Positions 7,514 through 16,158 are shown, counted from the first letter of the stretch. The stretch is 23,514 nucleotides of DNA from Candidatus Uhrbacteria bacterium (GCA_903891735.1 CAITFQ010000020.1:1-23514), one strand, 5' to 3'. Numbers and translations are program-made. The notes: generated from the letters alone by a model not told the origin.

Positions 7514-8335
7514 ATGTCCGGGCTTACTCGCCATTTTTCGTTTTCAATTTTACTAGGCCTCAGCCTATCTCTTTTACTTCCCCAAAGCTCAGCTTTGGGC
7601 GCAAACCCAACAACCGAGCTAAGCTCGGGTCCAGTCTCAGGAGATTTAATCCGTGGCACCACCTATCCTTCAGTCTACTATCTTGGCGCCGACGGTCTGC
7701 GCTACGTCTTCCCCAACGCCAAAACCTACTTCACTTGGTACAGCGATTTTTCCACCGTCAAACAAATCAGCGACGACGCTTTAGGTCAAATTCAAATCGG
7801 CGGTAACGTCACCTACAAGCCCGGCGTCAAGATGGTCAAAATCAACACGGACCCCAAAACCTACGCCGTCGCCGAGGGCGGCCTCCTCCATTGGATCGAA
7901 AGCGAAACTCTTGCTGGCACCATTTACGGCGGCGATTGGTCCACCAAAATCGACGACATCCCTGATGCCTTCTTCACCAACTATCAAGTCGGCGCTTCGC
8001 TCAATGATGCCAAGGGCTACCAACTAGATATCGTCAAAACTGGCACCGTCGACGTCAACGACGACAAAAATCTCTCACCTCCAGCTATCTTTACCCTCAC
8101 GAGCAGCGGCTACTCCCCTATCAGCTTCAATATTCCCCTTGGTAAAAGTGTTCGTTTCGTCAATCACGACACTATCCAACACACTGCCACCGCCGACGAC
8201 CTCAGTTGGGGCAGCGGCACGCTTGCGCCGAACGCCGAATTCGTTCATACTTTCACTACCGAGGGTACCTACACCTTCTTTGATAGTTACAATTCTCGCC
8301 ACACTGGTACCGTCTACGTTACACCCAGCGATTAA
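7514..8335 (+). CDS. Secreted protein: repeated N-terminal domain plus degenerate cupredoxin domain (paralogue 1)
   Basis: 273 aa. A signal peptide spans about residues 1-30, with a hydrophobic LLGLSLSLLL core. A domain of about 120 residues begins at SGDLIRG, continues through YYLGADGLRYVFP and IGGNVTYKPG, and ends near DDIPDAFFTNY. It is shared closely with the two downstream paralogues. A C-terminal cupredoxin fold (about 185-273) follows. The first histidine ligand (QHTAT) is kept, but the positions aligned with Cys, His and Met of a type 1 copper site read D257, N260 and H263, so a normal blue copper centre is not expected. It heads a three-gene cluster. The N-terminal domain may bind a surface polymer, but this is a guess. 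Confidence 0.8.
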   Translation: MSGLTRHFSFSILLGLSLSLLLPQSSALGANPTTELSSGPVSGDLIRGTTYPSVYYLGADGLRYVFPNAKTYFTWYSDFSTVKQISDDALGQIQIGGNVTYKPGVKMVKINTDPKTYAVAEGGLLHWIESETLAGTIYGGDWSTKIDDIPDAFFTNYQVGASLNDAKGYQLDIVKTGTVDVNDDKNLSPPAIFTLTSSGYSPISFNIPLGKSVRFVNHDTIQHTATADDLSWGSGTLAPNAEFVHTFTTEGTYTFFDSYNSRHTGTVYVTPSD

Positions 8336-8361
8336 ATTATTTTCTTAATTAATTCGTCTTT

Positions 8362-9168
8362 ATGCAAGCCTCATCACTTCGCTCCATTGCTGCCGGCACC
8401 ATCGCCGTCGCCGCCATCGTCGGCTTCAGCGTCTTTGCTGCTCTCACTCACAAAGTTTCAGCCGCCACCACTGTCATTTCCGGCGACCTCATCCGCGGCG
8501 AATCCTTTTCCGCCGTTTATTACATGGGCGCCGACGGCTACCGCTACGTTTTCCCGAACGAAAAAACCTACTACACCTGGTACAGCAACTTTGACAGCGT
8601 CAAATTCATCTCCGACGCTGATCTCGGCAACATCCAAATCGGCGGCAACGTCACCTACAAGCCAGGCGTCAAAATGATCAAAATCAACACGGATCCTAAG
8701 GTCTACGCCGTCGCCGCTGGCGGTTCCCTCCTGGCCATCGATAGCGAATCCACCGCCGCCGCTCTTTACGGCAGCACCTGGAACAAGCAAATTGACGACG
8801 TCCCAGATGGTTTCTTCAGCAACTACACCATTTCCGGCAACAACGTCAGCACCACTGAATACTCCCCAGCCACCATCACCGCTGGCGCCACTACCATCAA
8901 CAACGACAAAAGTCTCGCCGCGCCTAAAGAAGTAAGTGTCTCCAGCACTGGTTTCAGCCCACTTAGCGCCACTATTAACGCCGGCACCACTGTTCGCTTC
9001 ACCAACTCCGACACCGCTACGCACACCGCCACTGGCGACGATGGCGTCTGGGGCACTGGCACCATGCTTGCTGGCGGCAACTTCGTCGTCCGTTTCAAGA
9101 AAGCTGGCACCTACACCTACTACGATGGCTACAACCACTCTCTCTCTGGTGTAATTTACGTCCAATAA
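8362..9168 (+). CDS. Secreted protein: repeated N-terminal domain plus degenerate cupredoxin domain (paralogue 2)
   Basis: 268 aa. A signal peptide or membrane anchor covers about residues 1-35 (AAGTIAVAAIVGFSVFAAL). The shared domain starts at SGDLIRGE and holds YYMGADGYRYVFP, IGGNVTYKPG and DDVPDGFFSNY. The C-terminal cupredoxin domain keeps the first histidine (THTAT) but has D255, N258 and L261 where the copper Cys, His and Met would be. D and N at these places match paralogue 1, so they look like an established variant rather than random decay. It lies 26 nt after paralogue 1 and only 3 nt before paralogue 3, so co-transcription is likely. Confidence 0.8.
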   Translation: MQASSLRSIAAGTIAVAAIVGFSVFAALTHKVSAATTVISGDLIRGESFSAVYYMGADGYRYVFPNEKTYYTWYSNFDSVKFISDADLGNIQIGGNVTYKPGVKMIKINTDPKVYAVAAGGSLLAIDSESTAAALYGSTWNKQIDDVPDGFFSNYTISGNNVSTTEYSPATITAGATTINNDKSLAAPKEVSVSSTGFSPLSATINAGTTVRFTNSDTATHTATGDDGVWGTGTMLAGGNFVVRFKKAGTYTYYDGYNHSLSGVIYVQ

Positions 9169-9171
9169 ACT

Positions 9172-9975
9172 ATGCGCAATCATCTTATCCTCGCCGCTCT
9201 AGTCACTTCCTTCATCCTCCCCGCTTTCTCAGTTCAGGCCGCCACAACTAGCACCATTCTTGTCTCTGGCGACTTAGTCCGTGGCGAATCTTTCTCCGCT
9301 GTTTACTACTTGGGCGCCGACGGCTTCCGCTACGTCTTCCCTAACGAAAAAACTTACTACACTTGGTACTCAGATTTCTCAACCGTCAAACAAATCAGCG
9401 ACGATCAGCTTGGCACCATTCAAATTGGTGGCAACGTCACCTACAAGCCCAACAGCAAGATGGTCAAGATCAACACGGATCCAAAAACTTACGCCGTCGA
9501 CACTGACGGTCGCTTGCTCTGGGTCACCAGCGAAACCGTCGCCGAAGCTATGGGTGGTAGCGACTGGAACACCAAAGTCGACGATATCCCAGATGGTTTC
9601 TTCAGCAACTACACCTCCATGGGCGACACCTTGGAAAGCTCATCTGACGTCAGCAGCTACAAACTCCGCTTAGCTTCAGGTCTCGACGCCAACATCAACG
9701 ACGACAAAGATCTGACCGATCCCACAGTAGTCGACATTGGCGCCAGCAGCGGCAGCGGCTTCACCCCCAACTCTATCACCGTTCACGCCGGCCGCACCGT
9801 TCAATTCGTCAATGACTCGACTGAAAAGCATTCAGCTACCGGCGACGACGGCATCTGGGGCACCGGCACCATTGAACCCAGCGCCAACTTCACTATTCGT
9901 TTCACCACCGCTGGCACTTACACTTATCACTGCAGTTACCACACCGGCATGACCGGCACGATCATCGTCGAATAA
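9172..9975 (+). CDS. Secreted blue-copper-type cupredoxin with repeated N-terminal domain (paralogue 3)
   Basis: 267 aa. A signal peptide covers residues 1-24 (ending SVQAA), followed by the shared domain (SGDLVRGE, YYLGADGFRYVFP, IGGNVTYKP, DDIPDGFFSNY) and a C-terminal cupredoxin domain. Here all four type 1 copper ligands are present: H220 (KHSAT), C254, H257 and M260 in YHCSYHTGM. The C-x2-H-x2-M spacing matches the short ligand loop of amicyanin-type cupredoxins. It could carry electrons or bind copper outside the membrane; no redox partner is in the window. It is the last gene of the tandem trio, followed by a strong terminator. Confidence 0.85.
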   Translation: MRNHLILAALVTSFILPAFSVQAATTSTILVSGDLVRGESFSAVYYLGADGFRYVFPNEKTYYTWYSDFSTVKQISDDQLGTIQIGGNVTYKPNSKMVKINTDPKTYAVDTDGRLLWVTSETVAEAMGGSDWNTKVDDIPDGFFSNYTSMGDTLESSSDVSSYKLRLASGLDANINDDKDLTDPTVVDIGASSGSGFTPNSITVHAGRTVQFVNDSTEKHSATGDDGIWGTGTIEPSANFTIRFTTAGTYTYHCSYHTGMTGTIIVE

Positions 9976-9981
9976 TCGTTA

Positions 9982-10027
9982 CCAAAAAAATAATCGGTCG
10001 AGCCTCATGCTCGGCCGGTTATTTTTA
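9982..10027. terminator. Intrinsic terminator after the cupredoxin cluster, probably bidirectional
   Basis: A 15-bp stem (9989-10003 with 10009-10023, two G-U pairs) closes a CTCAT loop. It has an A-run before and a T-run after, so it could work on either strand. It ends the cupredoxin cluster. Confidence 0.8.
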
Positions 10028-10083
10028 TGTTATACTTACATCGCAAGAGATAGTAGATTGTAGAAAGTAGTCAGTAGATAAAG

Positions 10084-10284
10084 TCGTTGGTGAGACACTC
10101 AGCCTTGTAGAGTGGAAAGTCAGCGAAGACGAGCGGTGCGTCCCACGACGAGTCGAAAGGCCGACCCGAGAAAAGTTGCCTGAGATTACGTCGGAGGATC
10201 AGCAACGAGGCAGTAATGTCTACTTTTCTGGGCTGAGGCCTTGAGCGAGGAGTGGGACCACCCGAGTCTCGCGCTGACGAGATA
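10084..10284 (+). ncRNA. Recurrent structured RNA element, copy B2
   Basis: Third copy. GTGAGAC (10090-10096) pairs with GTCTCGC (10266-10272), and GTCAGC (10119-10124) with GCTGAC (10273-10278). GGTG plus GTCCCAC pairs with GTGGGAC plus CACC, a different sequence but the same helix as in B1. AGGCC/GGCCT and AGAAAAGT/ACTTTTCT also covary with B1. The stretch 10050-10081 just upstream is a run of TAG-like repeats containing weak -10 candidates such as TAGATA. The element is followed by an extended GCGGGG palindrome and the transketolase gene. Together with 9976-10083 it accounts for the gap before 10356. Confidence 0.66.
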
Positions 10285-10293
10285 CTCGTACAA

Positions 10294-10346
10294 GCGGGGC
10301 ATGCGACAGTCCCGTTGCCCTAGCCGGGAGTAACCCCGCCTATGAA
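10294..10346 (+). promoter_or_regulatory. GCGGGG...CCCCGC palindrome with extended centre before the transketolase
   Basis: GCGGGGCATG (from 10294) and GTAACCCCGC (ending 10339) match the half sites before rpe. They are separated by an extra segment of roughly 27 nt that contains its own CCCG/CGGG hairpin. TATGAA (10341-10346) follows and the ATG is 9 nt further. The tolerated insertion is easier to explain for an RNA hairpin than for a fixed-spacing DNA operator. Confidence 0.5.
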
Positions 10347-10355
10347 TAAACGATT

Positions 10356-11240
10356 ATGCCACCAATCCGGCGCGAAGTACCAAGTTTAACCGAAGCTCAG
10401 CTCCTCAAGCTTGAAGAGCGCGCTAATTTTATTCGTGAAGACATTTTAACCATGTTAACCGAAGCTGGCAGCGGCCACAGCGCCGGGCCCTTAGGTTTAG
10501 CCGACATTTTCACCGCTTTATATTTTCACATCCTCCATCACGACCCCAAGCGCCCCAACTGGGACTTGCGCGATCGCCTCTTCCTAAGCAACGGCCATGT
10601 CGTCCCCGTCCGCTACGTGACCATGGCTCACGCCGGCTACTTCCCCAAAGCCGAACTGGCAACCCTCCGCCAATTCGGTTCGCGCTTGCAAGGTCACCCT
10701 GAACCTCGCCTCATGCCCGGCCTCGAGAACACTTCGGGCCCACTTGGCGACGGTTCCTCCCAAGCTTGCGGCACGGCTTATGCCGGCAAAATGGACGGCG
10801 CCGCCTGGCACGTTTTCTGCGTTATGAGCGACGGCGAACTTGAATGCGGCATCACCTGGGAAGCTGCCTTATTTGCTGCCAGGAACCAACTCCACAACCT
10901 CACCTGGATCATCGACCGCAACAACATCCAGATTGACGGCTACACGGAGGACATCATGCCGCTCGAGCCATTACACGACAAATTCGCCGCTTTCGGCTGG
11001 AACGTCATCGAAGTCGACGGCCACAACATTCGGGACTTCGTCGACGCCTGCGACCGCGCCAAAGCCACCTGGGAAGCACCGACCGTCATCATCGCCCACA
11101 CCATTCCGGGTAAAGGCGTCAGTTTCATGGAAGCCAACCCCGCTTGGCACGGCAAAACCCCCAAAGACAAAACCGAACTCAACGCCGCCCTGCGCGAACT
11201 CCGCACCTTAGGCGGCAAAATCGCTTCGGAGTTAGATTAG
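10356..11240 (+). CDS. Transketolase, N-terminal (thiamine diphosphate-binding) subunit
   Basis: 294 aa, matching the N-terminal half of split transketolases. The thiamine diphosphate motif is seen as SDGE (158-161) and ends at NN (189-190), the usual spacing; the first residue is Ser rather than the common Gly. GSGHSAGPLG (38-47) and the GPLGDG region near 128-133 match substrate and cofactor loops. The enzyme moves two-carbon ketol units between sugar phosphates. It needs the C-terminal subunit encoded 15 nt downstream. No Shine-Dalgarno site is visible, and the gene follows structured RNA B2 and a palindrome that may control it. Confidence 0.92.
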   Translation: MPPIRREVPSLTEAQLLKLEERANFIREDILTMLTEAGSGHSAGPLGLADIFTALYFHILHHDPKRPNWDLRDRLFLSNGHVVPVRYVTMAHAGYFPKAELATLRQFGSRLQGHPEPRLMPGLENTSGPLGDGSSQACGTAYAGKMDGAAWHVFCVMSDGELECGITWEAALFAARNQLHNLTWIIDRNNIQIDGYTEDIMPLEPLHDKFAAFGWNVIEVDGHNIRDFVDACDRAKATWEAPTVIIAHTIPGKGVSFMEANPAWHGKTPKDKTELNAALRELRTLGGKIASELD

Positions 11241-11255
11241 AGCCTCAACTTCCTT

Positions 11256-12251
11256 ATGTCCATCAACGCCCTCATGCGGCTCTCGCGTAAACTCTACGCC
11301 TCAGACATTCCTCAAAAGCCCACCCGCCACGGGTTCGGTGAAGGCTTAGTTTTAGCCGGCCAGGCCGACCCCCAAATCGTCGCCCTCTGCGCCGATCTCA
11401 CCGAATCCACCCGCGTCCTCGACTTTAAAACTGTTTTTCCTGAACGCTTCATCCAAATCGGCGTCAGCGAGCAATCCTTAGCCGCCATCGCCGCTGGCCT
11501 GGCCTTAGCCGGCAAAGTCCCCTTCATCGCCAGCTACGCCTGTTTCTCCCCTGGTCGTAACTGGGAACAAATCCGCACCACCATCGCCCTGCCCAACGTC
11601 AACGTCAAAATTATGGGCGCTCACGCCGGCGTGTCCGTCGGCCCCGACGGCGCCACTCACCAAATGACGGAAGACTTGGCCCTCATGCGCGTGCTGCCCA
11701 ACATGACAGTCCTCGCCCCCTGCGACGCTATCGAAACCCGCAAAGCCATCCTCGCCGCTGCCAAACATGACGGCCCCGTTTACGTCCGCTTTGCCAGGAG
11801 CGAGAGCCCCGTCTTCACCACCGACGCCACGCCTTTCAAAATCGGCGCCGCCCAAGTCTTCCGCAAAGGAGTCGATGTCGCCATCATCGCCTGCGGTATC
11901 CTGGTCCACGAAGCCCTGCTCGCCGCCAAAGCCCTAGAAAAATTAGGCATCGATGCCCGCGTCATTAACTGCCCCAGCATCAAGCCCCTCGACGAAGCGA
12001 CTATTCTTAAAGCCGCTAAAGATTGCGGCGCCGTCGTCACCGTCGAAGAAGCCCAAGCCGCCGGTGGCCTTGGCAGCGCCATCTGCGAATTACTCTCCTC
12101 GGAATTCCCCGTACCCGTCGAGCGCCTCGGCCTCCAAGACACCTTCGGCCAATCCGGCACCCCCCGCGAACTCCTCGAGCACTACCACCTCACCACCCCC
12201 TGGATCGTCAAAGCCGTCCAAAAAGTCATCAAGCGCAAACATAGTAAATAA
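11256..12251 (+). CDS. Transketolase, C-terminal (pyrimidine-binding) subunit
   Basis: 331 aa. It contains the pyrimidine-binding domain with the conserved activating glutamate E72 in IGVSEQS. The HAGVSVGPDGATHQ segment (about 127-140) is followed by a C-terminal transketolase domain (about 195-325). It pairs with the preceding subunit to form the active enzyme. The start chosen is the first ATG in frame; a second ATG six codons later is also possible, and neither has a Shine-Dalgarno sequence. It is closely spaced with both neighbours, so the three genes from 10356 to 15115 are probably one transcript. Confidence 0.92.
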   Translation: MSINALMRLSRKLYASDIPQKPTRHGFGEGLVLAGQADPQIVALCADLTESTRVLDFKTVFPERFIQIGVSEQSLAAIAAGLALAGKVPFIASYACFSPGRNWEQIRTTIALPNVNVKIMGAHAGVSVGPDGATHQMTEDLALMRVLPNMTVLAPCDAIETRKAILAAAKHDGPVYVRFARSESPVFTTDATPFKIGAAQVFRKGVDVAIIACGILVHEALLAAKALEKLGIDARVINCPSIKPLDEATILKAAKDCGAVVTVEEAQAAGGLGSAICELLSSEFPVPVERLGLQDTFGQSGTPRELLEHYHLTTPWIVKAVQKVIKRKHSK

Positions 12252-12253
12252 CT

Positions 12254-15115
12254 ATGACCACTAGGCCAGAACAAGGCCACGACTACTCGGATCATCATGA
12301 AGCTCACGAATCCGCAGCTCATACGGCTCTTTTTACTTTACTCGCCTCAGCCGAGCAAACTCCCCAAACACCCCAAGCTCGTGCTGAATTACTTCATCAA
12401 CTCCAAACCTTTGCTAATGAACAACTTAGTTGGTCACCCAACATTTTCAATGAACTCTCGCTCAACGAACAGCTCGATATCGCCACTCGCTTCTCCCGCA
12501 TTCCCGAAGCTCAAGGCACCGTTTGTCAATCATTTGTCGGCGAACTCACCTATAATCTTCAAGGTCTAGAAATGTCGAGCGACGACGGTAGCGCCGACTA
12601 CTTAACTAAATACATCGACAATCTTCCCATCGAACATCAACTGGATACCCTATCTTATTTAAGCACCATCGGTGCTAACGCCGCCGCTCAAGGCTGGGCC
12701 GATCACTTAGGCGATAGCCTTAATCAAGTCGCTGATAATGTCGCCAATAACCCCTACGCCAATCCTTTTCTGCGTTACGCCGCCGAAGCCACCTCCACCC
12801 GCCTCCAGCAAAAACAAGCTGATCCAGGTGGCATTCTAATCCACCAAGGCGATCGTTCAGTTGGTCGCACCACCACCCAATCCTCCACTGAAGTAATGGA
12901 CAGCAGTCAAAAACTCCGCCGACTCCTCAAGCCAGATCATAACTCCTCAACCGTCGATACCCTTAACCGCATCTCGCGTGACGTCGTCGCCAGCTTCGAC
13001 CAATCTCACATCCCTCAAGCCTTCACCAAATTCTCCAAAGAAGCCGAACATTCTCACGACGTCGACCCCAATGCCCCAGATCCTGAATACGTCGAACACC
13101 TCGCCTATCTCTTGAACCAAGAACCAACTCCCCACACTATCAAACAAGCCCTCGACTTCACCCAAGCCTATCTTCTCCCAGAATCTACCGAACTCACCCC
13201 TGCCGACCAGCTCCACGCCGTCTCCCCCAATATCAGTCGTGAAAACTGGCAAAACTATCTCGCAACTAAAGAATCCCTCCAGAAACTCCGTACTCTCGGC
13301 TATCAATACCAACAAGAACAACAAGCCAATGCTGAACAAAAAAACGAACTCGAGTCACAGAACTTTGTCGTTACCGCCCGCCAACTCGTTACAACGCTTG
13401 ACCAACATCGCTATCAAAACATCATCGCTGAACTAGCTAATCCAAGCGCCGAACGCCAATATAAAGCTGCCGAGGAACTTGCTCTAATCGGCCGCTACGA
13501 CAGTCATGCCCCAGCCGCTTGCCACGAATTAAGCAAACTCAGCGACCGCGTTCGCCGCCAACATACTAAAAACTTCGACCTCGCTCAGAAAAAAATCGAA
13601 CTGCACTTCAATACCCTCAATCAACAAGCTCACGACTTGTTTATTAGCCTAAAACAACAGGAACGATCCATCCTGACTCCGGAAACCGCCGAACACCTCA
13701 CCACGTTCAACGCCAAGCTCTCCGCCGAATCAACCGCCGTCCTCTCCCACTTCACTTCCCTCGACACCATTTTAGCCGACGCTGGCACCGACTCCCAACC
13801 AGGCACCGTCCGCCTCCTCGAAGAACTTAATCGCCCCGAAATGCGCGCCAGAATTGAAACTGACATGGGCATCGACCTCACCGATCTCACCTTACGCGAA
13901 CAAGTTCAATTACTCACTTTCCTTACTCATACTTCACAAGCAGACATCGACCGCACTTTTAGCGCCATCAAAACCTACAGCGTCTCCTGCGCCCGCTCCT
14001 TCCTCTCCGCCGAAGCCGGTGATTCTTTCCGTTCTCACGTCTTAGCTATTAGCGAGCAAGTCGATCCCAAAACTGCTAAAGAAATCTTCACCCACTTTGC
14101 TGGCTTAGCCGACCTCGCCCAAACCACTGCCCATAACCTCGCCCAAGAATTCTTCGTTCCCGGACGTGAACGCCCTTTTGACGTCGACGCTATCCAAGCT
14201 CAACTCCTCGCCCGCGCCCGCGAACTCCTCCAAACCGCTGCTGAACAACCAACTAACAGTCAAAAAATTGTGGCTCAACTCGCCCGCACCAGTCCCGACA
14301 TCGCCCTACTAGCCACTCTTTACAAATCCATTTTACGAGATGATCCTGATTTTTCCCTAGAGAATATTAAAAATATTGAAACTAATAATATTCCGGCAAC
14401 TGCTTTAAGTGACAACGACAGAGCAGTCATGGCCGCAATTTCTGCTAAAAGCTGGTCACATTTATCTCGTTCCAGCCAAGACTACATGGCTCACGACTTT
14501 AACGCTAAATTAAACTCACCAAACGCCACGACCAAATTCATGCTCGTTCGTAATAACCAGGAAATCTTAGGCTTTATTTGCTCAACACCAGATTCAACTC
14601 ACGGTCCGGAAGCCCACAACCTAGAATCGTTTAACATCGATAACCCCATTAAAGGTGCCGCCATCGGCGATTTCTTATTCACTAAAGCTTTAAATCAACT
14701 CAAAGAATTAGGGCCGGTTCACCTCTCCGCCGATCTTGCGGACAAAATTACCCAACAGTACGTCGACAAATATGGCGGCAGCATTGAACGGGCAGAAGTT
14801 TTTACCGACCAAGAAGGCGTCACTAAAGTTTGGGTGCACATCATCTGGAACGATCGTCTGCCAAGCTCAACGGCTGACATGGTATCCCCTGTCACTACTA
14901 TCGATCTCTCCCAACCATTACAAACTGCTGAGCAAATTAATGCCATGAGTAAAAAACATTTGGTAGCCACTAGCTTCTCTGCTGACCCCAATCATCCATC
15001 GCAGCGTATTCTTACTTGGATTGCGGAACCGGTGGCAACATCACCTCATTCGCTAACTGCCAGTGATACTCAAACATCTGCCGATGAAAAGCAGCGATTC
15101 GCTTATCGTGAATAA
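12254..15115 (+). CDS. Large helical protein with a C-terminal GNAT-like domain
   Basis: 953 aa, not recognised as a whole. Residues 1 to about 700 are helical and rich in Gln, Ala, Leu and Glu, with no signal peptide or membrane segment. Residues about 750-866 look like a GNAT acetyltransferase core: a FMLVRNNQEILGFI strand pair, then IKGAAIGDFLFTKAL resembling the acetyl-CoA pyrophosphate loop and following helix, then VWVHIIWN as a late strand. Similar helical proteins with a terminal GNAT domain are plausible in CPR genomes, but the substrate is unknown. The ATG is 2 nt after the transketolase stop. The last 104 bp overlap the regulator gene on the other strand, and the C-terminal 85 residues are low-complexity. 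Confidence 0.75.
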   Translation: MTTRPEQGHDYSDHHEAHESAAHTALFTLLASAEQTPQTPQARAELLHQLQTFANEQLSWSPNIFNELSLNEQLDIATRFSRIPEAQGTVCQSFVGELTYNLQGLEMSSDDGSADYLTKYIDNLPIEHQLDTLSYLSTIGANAAAQGWADHLGDSLNQVADNVANNPYANPFLRYAAEATSTRLQQKQADPGGILIHQGDRSVGRTTTQSSTEVMDSSQKLRRLLKPDHNSSTVDTLNRISRDVVASFDQSHIPQAFTKFSKEAEHSHDVDPNAPDPEYVEHLAYLLNQEPTPHTIKQALDFTQAYLLPESTELTPADQLHAVSPNISRENWQNYLATKESLQKLRTLGYQYQQEQQANAEQKNELESQNFVVTARQLVTTLDQHRYQNIIAELANPSAERQYKAAEELALIGRYDSHAPAACHELSKLSDRVRRQHTKNFDLAQKKIELHFNTLNQQAHDLFISLKQQERSILTPETAEHLTTFNAKLSAESTAVLSHFTSLDTILADAGTDSQPGTVRLLEELNRPEMRARIETDMGIDLTDLTLREQVQLLTFLTHTSQADIDRTFSAIKTYSVSCARSFLSAEAGDSFRSHVLAISEQVDPKTAKEIFTHFAGLADLAQTTAHNLAQEFFVPGRERPFDVDAIQAQLLARARELLQTAAEQPTNSQKIVAQLARTSPDIALLATLYKSILRDDPDFSLENIKNIETNNIPATALSDNDRAVMAAISAKSWSHLSRSSQDYMAHDFNAKLNSPNATTKFMLVRNNQEILGFICSTPDSTHGPEAHNLESFNIDNPIKGAAIGDFLFTKALNQLKELGPVHLSADLADKITQQYVDKYGGSIERAEVFTDQEGVTKVWVHIIWNDRLPSSTADMVSPVTTIDLSQPLQTAEQINAMSKKHLVATSFSADPNHPSQRILTWIAEPVATSPHSLTASDTQTSADEKQRFAYRE

Positions 15116-15791
15116 TCACTGATAATATTTTCTTGTTATCAATCGATAAAAACAACACATTGTCACCGTATATCTGCACAGATATTCCAAACTTGTCTGG
15201 AAAGTTGCTAATAAAGGCTGTAGTTGTAAACGGTACTGGCAACTGACCAATATATTTATGACTAGCTTCGTTATCTGAAACAATGATGCGTTTACTTACT
15301 TGTTGCTTGATCCGTGTATGTACATAACGAGTATCCGCTTCGGCTACTGCATCAGTTATGACATTAGTATCAATATAAGCTAAAATTTCTTCTTTACTAA
15401 GTAGAGTCTCAGCTAAAGACTCCTCAAAGCCTGACAATCCCTCAAAAATCCGCACCGTCGGCTTCCCCGTCGTCAAATTAAACGTCGACAACAGCTTCGG
15501 CAGTTCCCCTTGGAATTCCTGCGCCAACCGGTCAGTTTGCCGCTTTTGGTCGTCGACCAGGCCAGACAGCTTAGAAGGCTCCGCCGCCTCATAGATCTGC
15601 TGCTTCCCTTCAGTCACCGTCGCTAATCCCCTGGCCACCAGTCCAGTCAGCACATTATAGAGGTTTCCGCGCCCTAAACCGCTATCTGTCAGTAAATCCC
15701 GGGCTTTGGTCCGGCCTTTGGTCAAAAGCAGCTCGTAAATATGCGCCTCGTTGGCGTTCAAGCCTAGTTTAAGGAGTATTTCTTGGTACAT
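15012..15791 (-). CDS. TrmB-family transcriptional regulator
   Basis: 259 aa. The N-terminal winged helix (residues 1-75) begins YQEILLKLGLNANEAHIYE and continues TKARDLL...GLGRGNLYNVLTGL, the typical TrmB pattern. A coiled linker (about 80-110) and a C-terminal sensor domain (about 120-250) follow. TrmB proteins in archaea control sugar uptake and metabolism; here the neighbours are pentose phosphate genes. A GCGGGG palindrome precedes this gene and the rpe and transketolase genes, suggesting autoregulation plus control of the sugar genes (inference). The gene converges on, and overlaps by 104 bp, the 953-aa gene. No Shine-Dalgarno sequence is evident. Confidence 0.85.
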   Translation of the reverse strand: MYQEILLKLGLNANEAHIYELLLTKGRTKARDLLTDSGLGRGNLYNVLTGLVARGLATVTEGKQQIYEAAEPSKLSGLVDDQKRQTDRLAQEFQGELPKLLSTFNLTTGKPTVRIFEGLSGFEESLAETLLSKEEILAYIDTNVITDAVAEADTRYVHTRIKQQVSKRIIVSDNEASHKYIGQLPVPFTTTAFISNFPDKFGISVQIYGDNVLFLSIDNKKILSVIIHDKRIAAFHRQMFEYHWQLANEVMLPPVPQSK

Positions 15792-15802
15792 ATAGCCGCT
15801 CT

Positions 15803-15829
15803 TTAATAGGCGGGGTCACCGTGCCCCGC
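15803..15829 (-). promoter_or_regulatory. GCGGGG...CCCCGC palindrome abutting the -10 of the TrmB-family gene
   Basis: On the minus strand GCGGGG, CACGGTGA and CCCCGC are followed by TATTAA (complement of 15803-15808), with the ATG 11 nt further. This is the third instance of the palindrome plus CCTAT-type -10 in the window. The structured RNA element is absent here, so the palindrome can stand alone. Confidence 0.55.
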
Positions 15830-15948
15830 CCTCAATTAAACTCCATCTGGCTCCATTATTTCACCCTTCTGCCAGAATGTAAATGACAGGATGTGGATAA
15901 TTACTAGGCTAATCTTAGCCAAAATCCAGCTTTAGTGCCACACAGCAG

Positions 15949-15977
15949 TTGACAGAAGCTGTAGAAAATGGTATGAT
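15949..15977 (+). promoter_or_regulatory. Consensus sigma-70 promoter
   Basis: A perfect TTGACA (15949-15954), exactly 17 nt of spacer and TATGAT (15972-15977). A start is expected near 15984. It is the strongest promoter in the window and serves the short RNA that follows. Confidence 0.8.
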
Positions 15978-15983
15978 GTGTTT

Positions 15984-16158
15984 ACAAGCTGATGAGTCGA
16001 GAAGCTCAGCCAGCGAGTACCTTACAACTTAAGAGAGAGTACGGGTGCCGGTAAAAACGGGGCACACTAGACAAGCCTAGTCACTACAGTAGTGGCAGTA
16101 CGGCTTGCCAAGGCAGGATTCAATCTCTCTCAACTAGATAGACTGAATCCTGCCTTTT
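15984..16158 (+). ncRNA. Independent structured small RNA, about 175 nt, unidentified
   Basis: It is bounded by the consensus promoter upstream and a strong intrinsic terminator downstream, and holds no open frame of note. Visible hairpins are GCTGATGAG/CTCAGC near the 5' end, GTGCC/GGCAC around 16047-16070, ACTAG/CTAGT near 16068-16083, and CACTA/TAGTG at about 16082-16094. A long-range CAAGC/GCTTG pairing may close the structure. I do not recognise it as tmRNA, RNase P RNA, SRP RNA or 6S RNA. Because it opens the island, an antisense or regulatory role for the element is possible. Confidence 0.65.

Noticed and set aside
8458..9183. 241-aa minus-strand open frame
   Set aside because: It is the complement of paralogue 2, rich in Gly/Val/Ala as expected for a shadow of a GC-rich gene, with no start signals.
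15985..16015. CTGATGAG followed by GAGAAG looked like a hammerhead ribozyme core
   Set aside because: The required GAAA and stem II/III geometry are missing; the sequence is explained by a GCTGA-GAG/CTCAGC hairpin.
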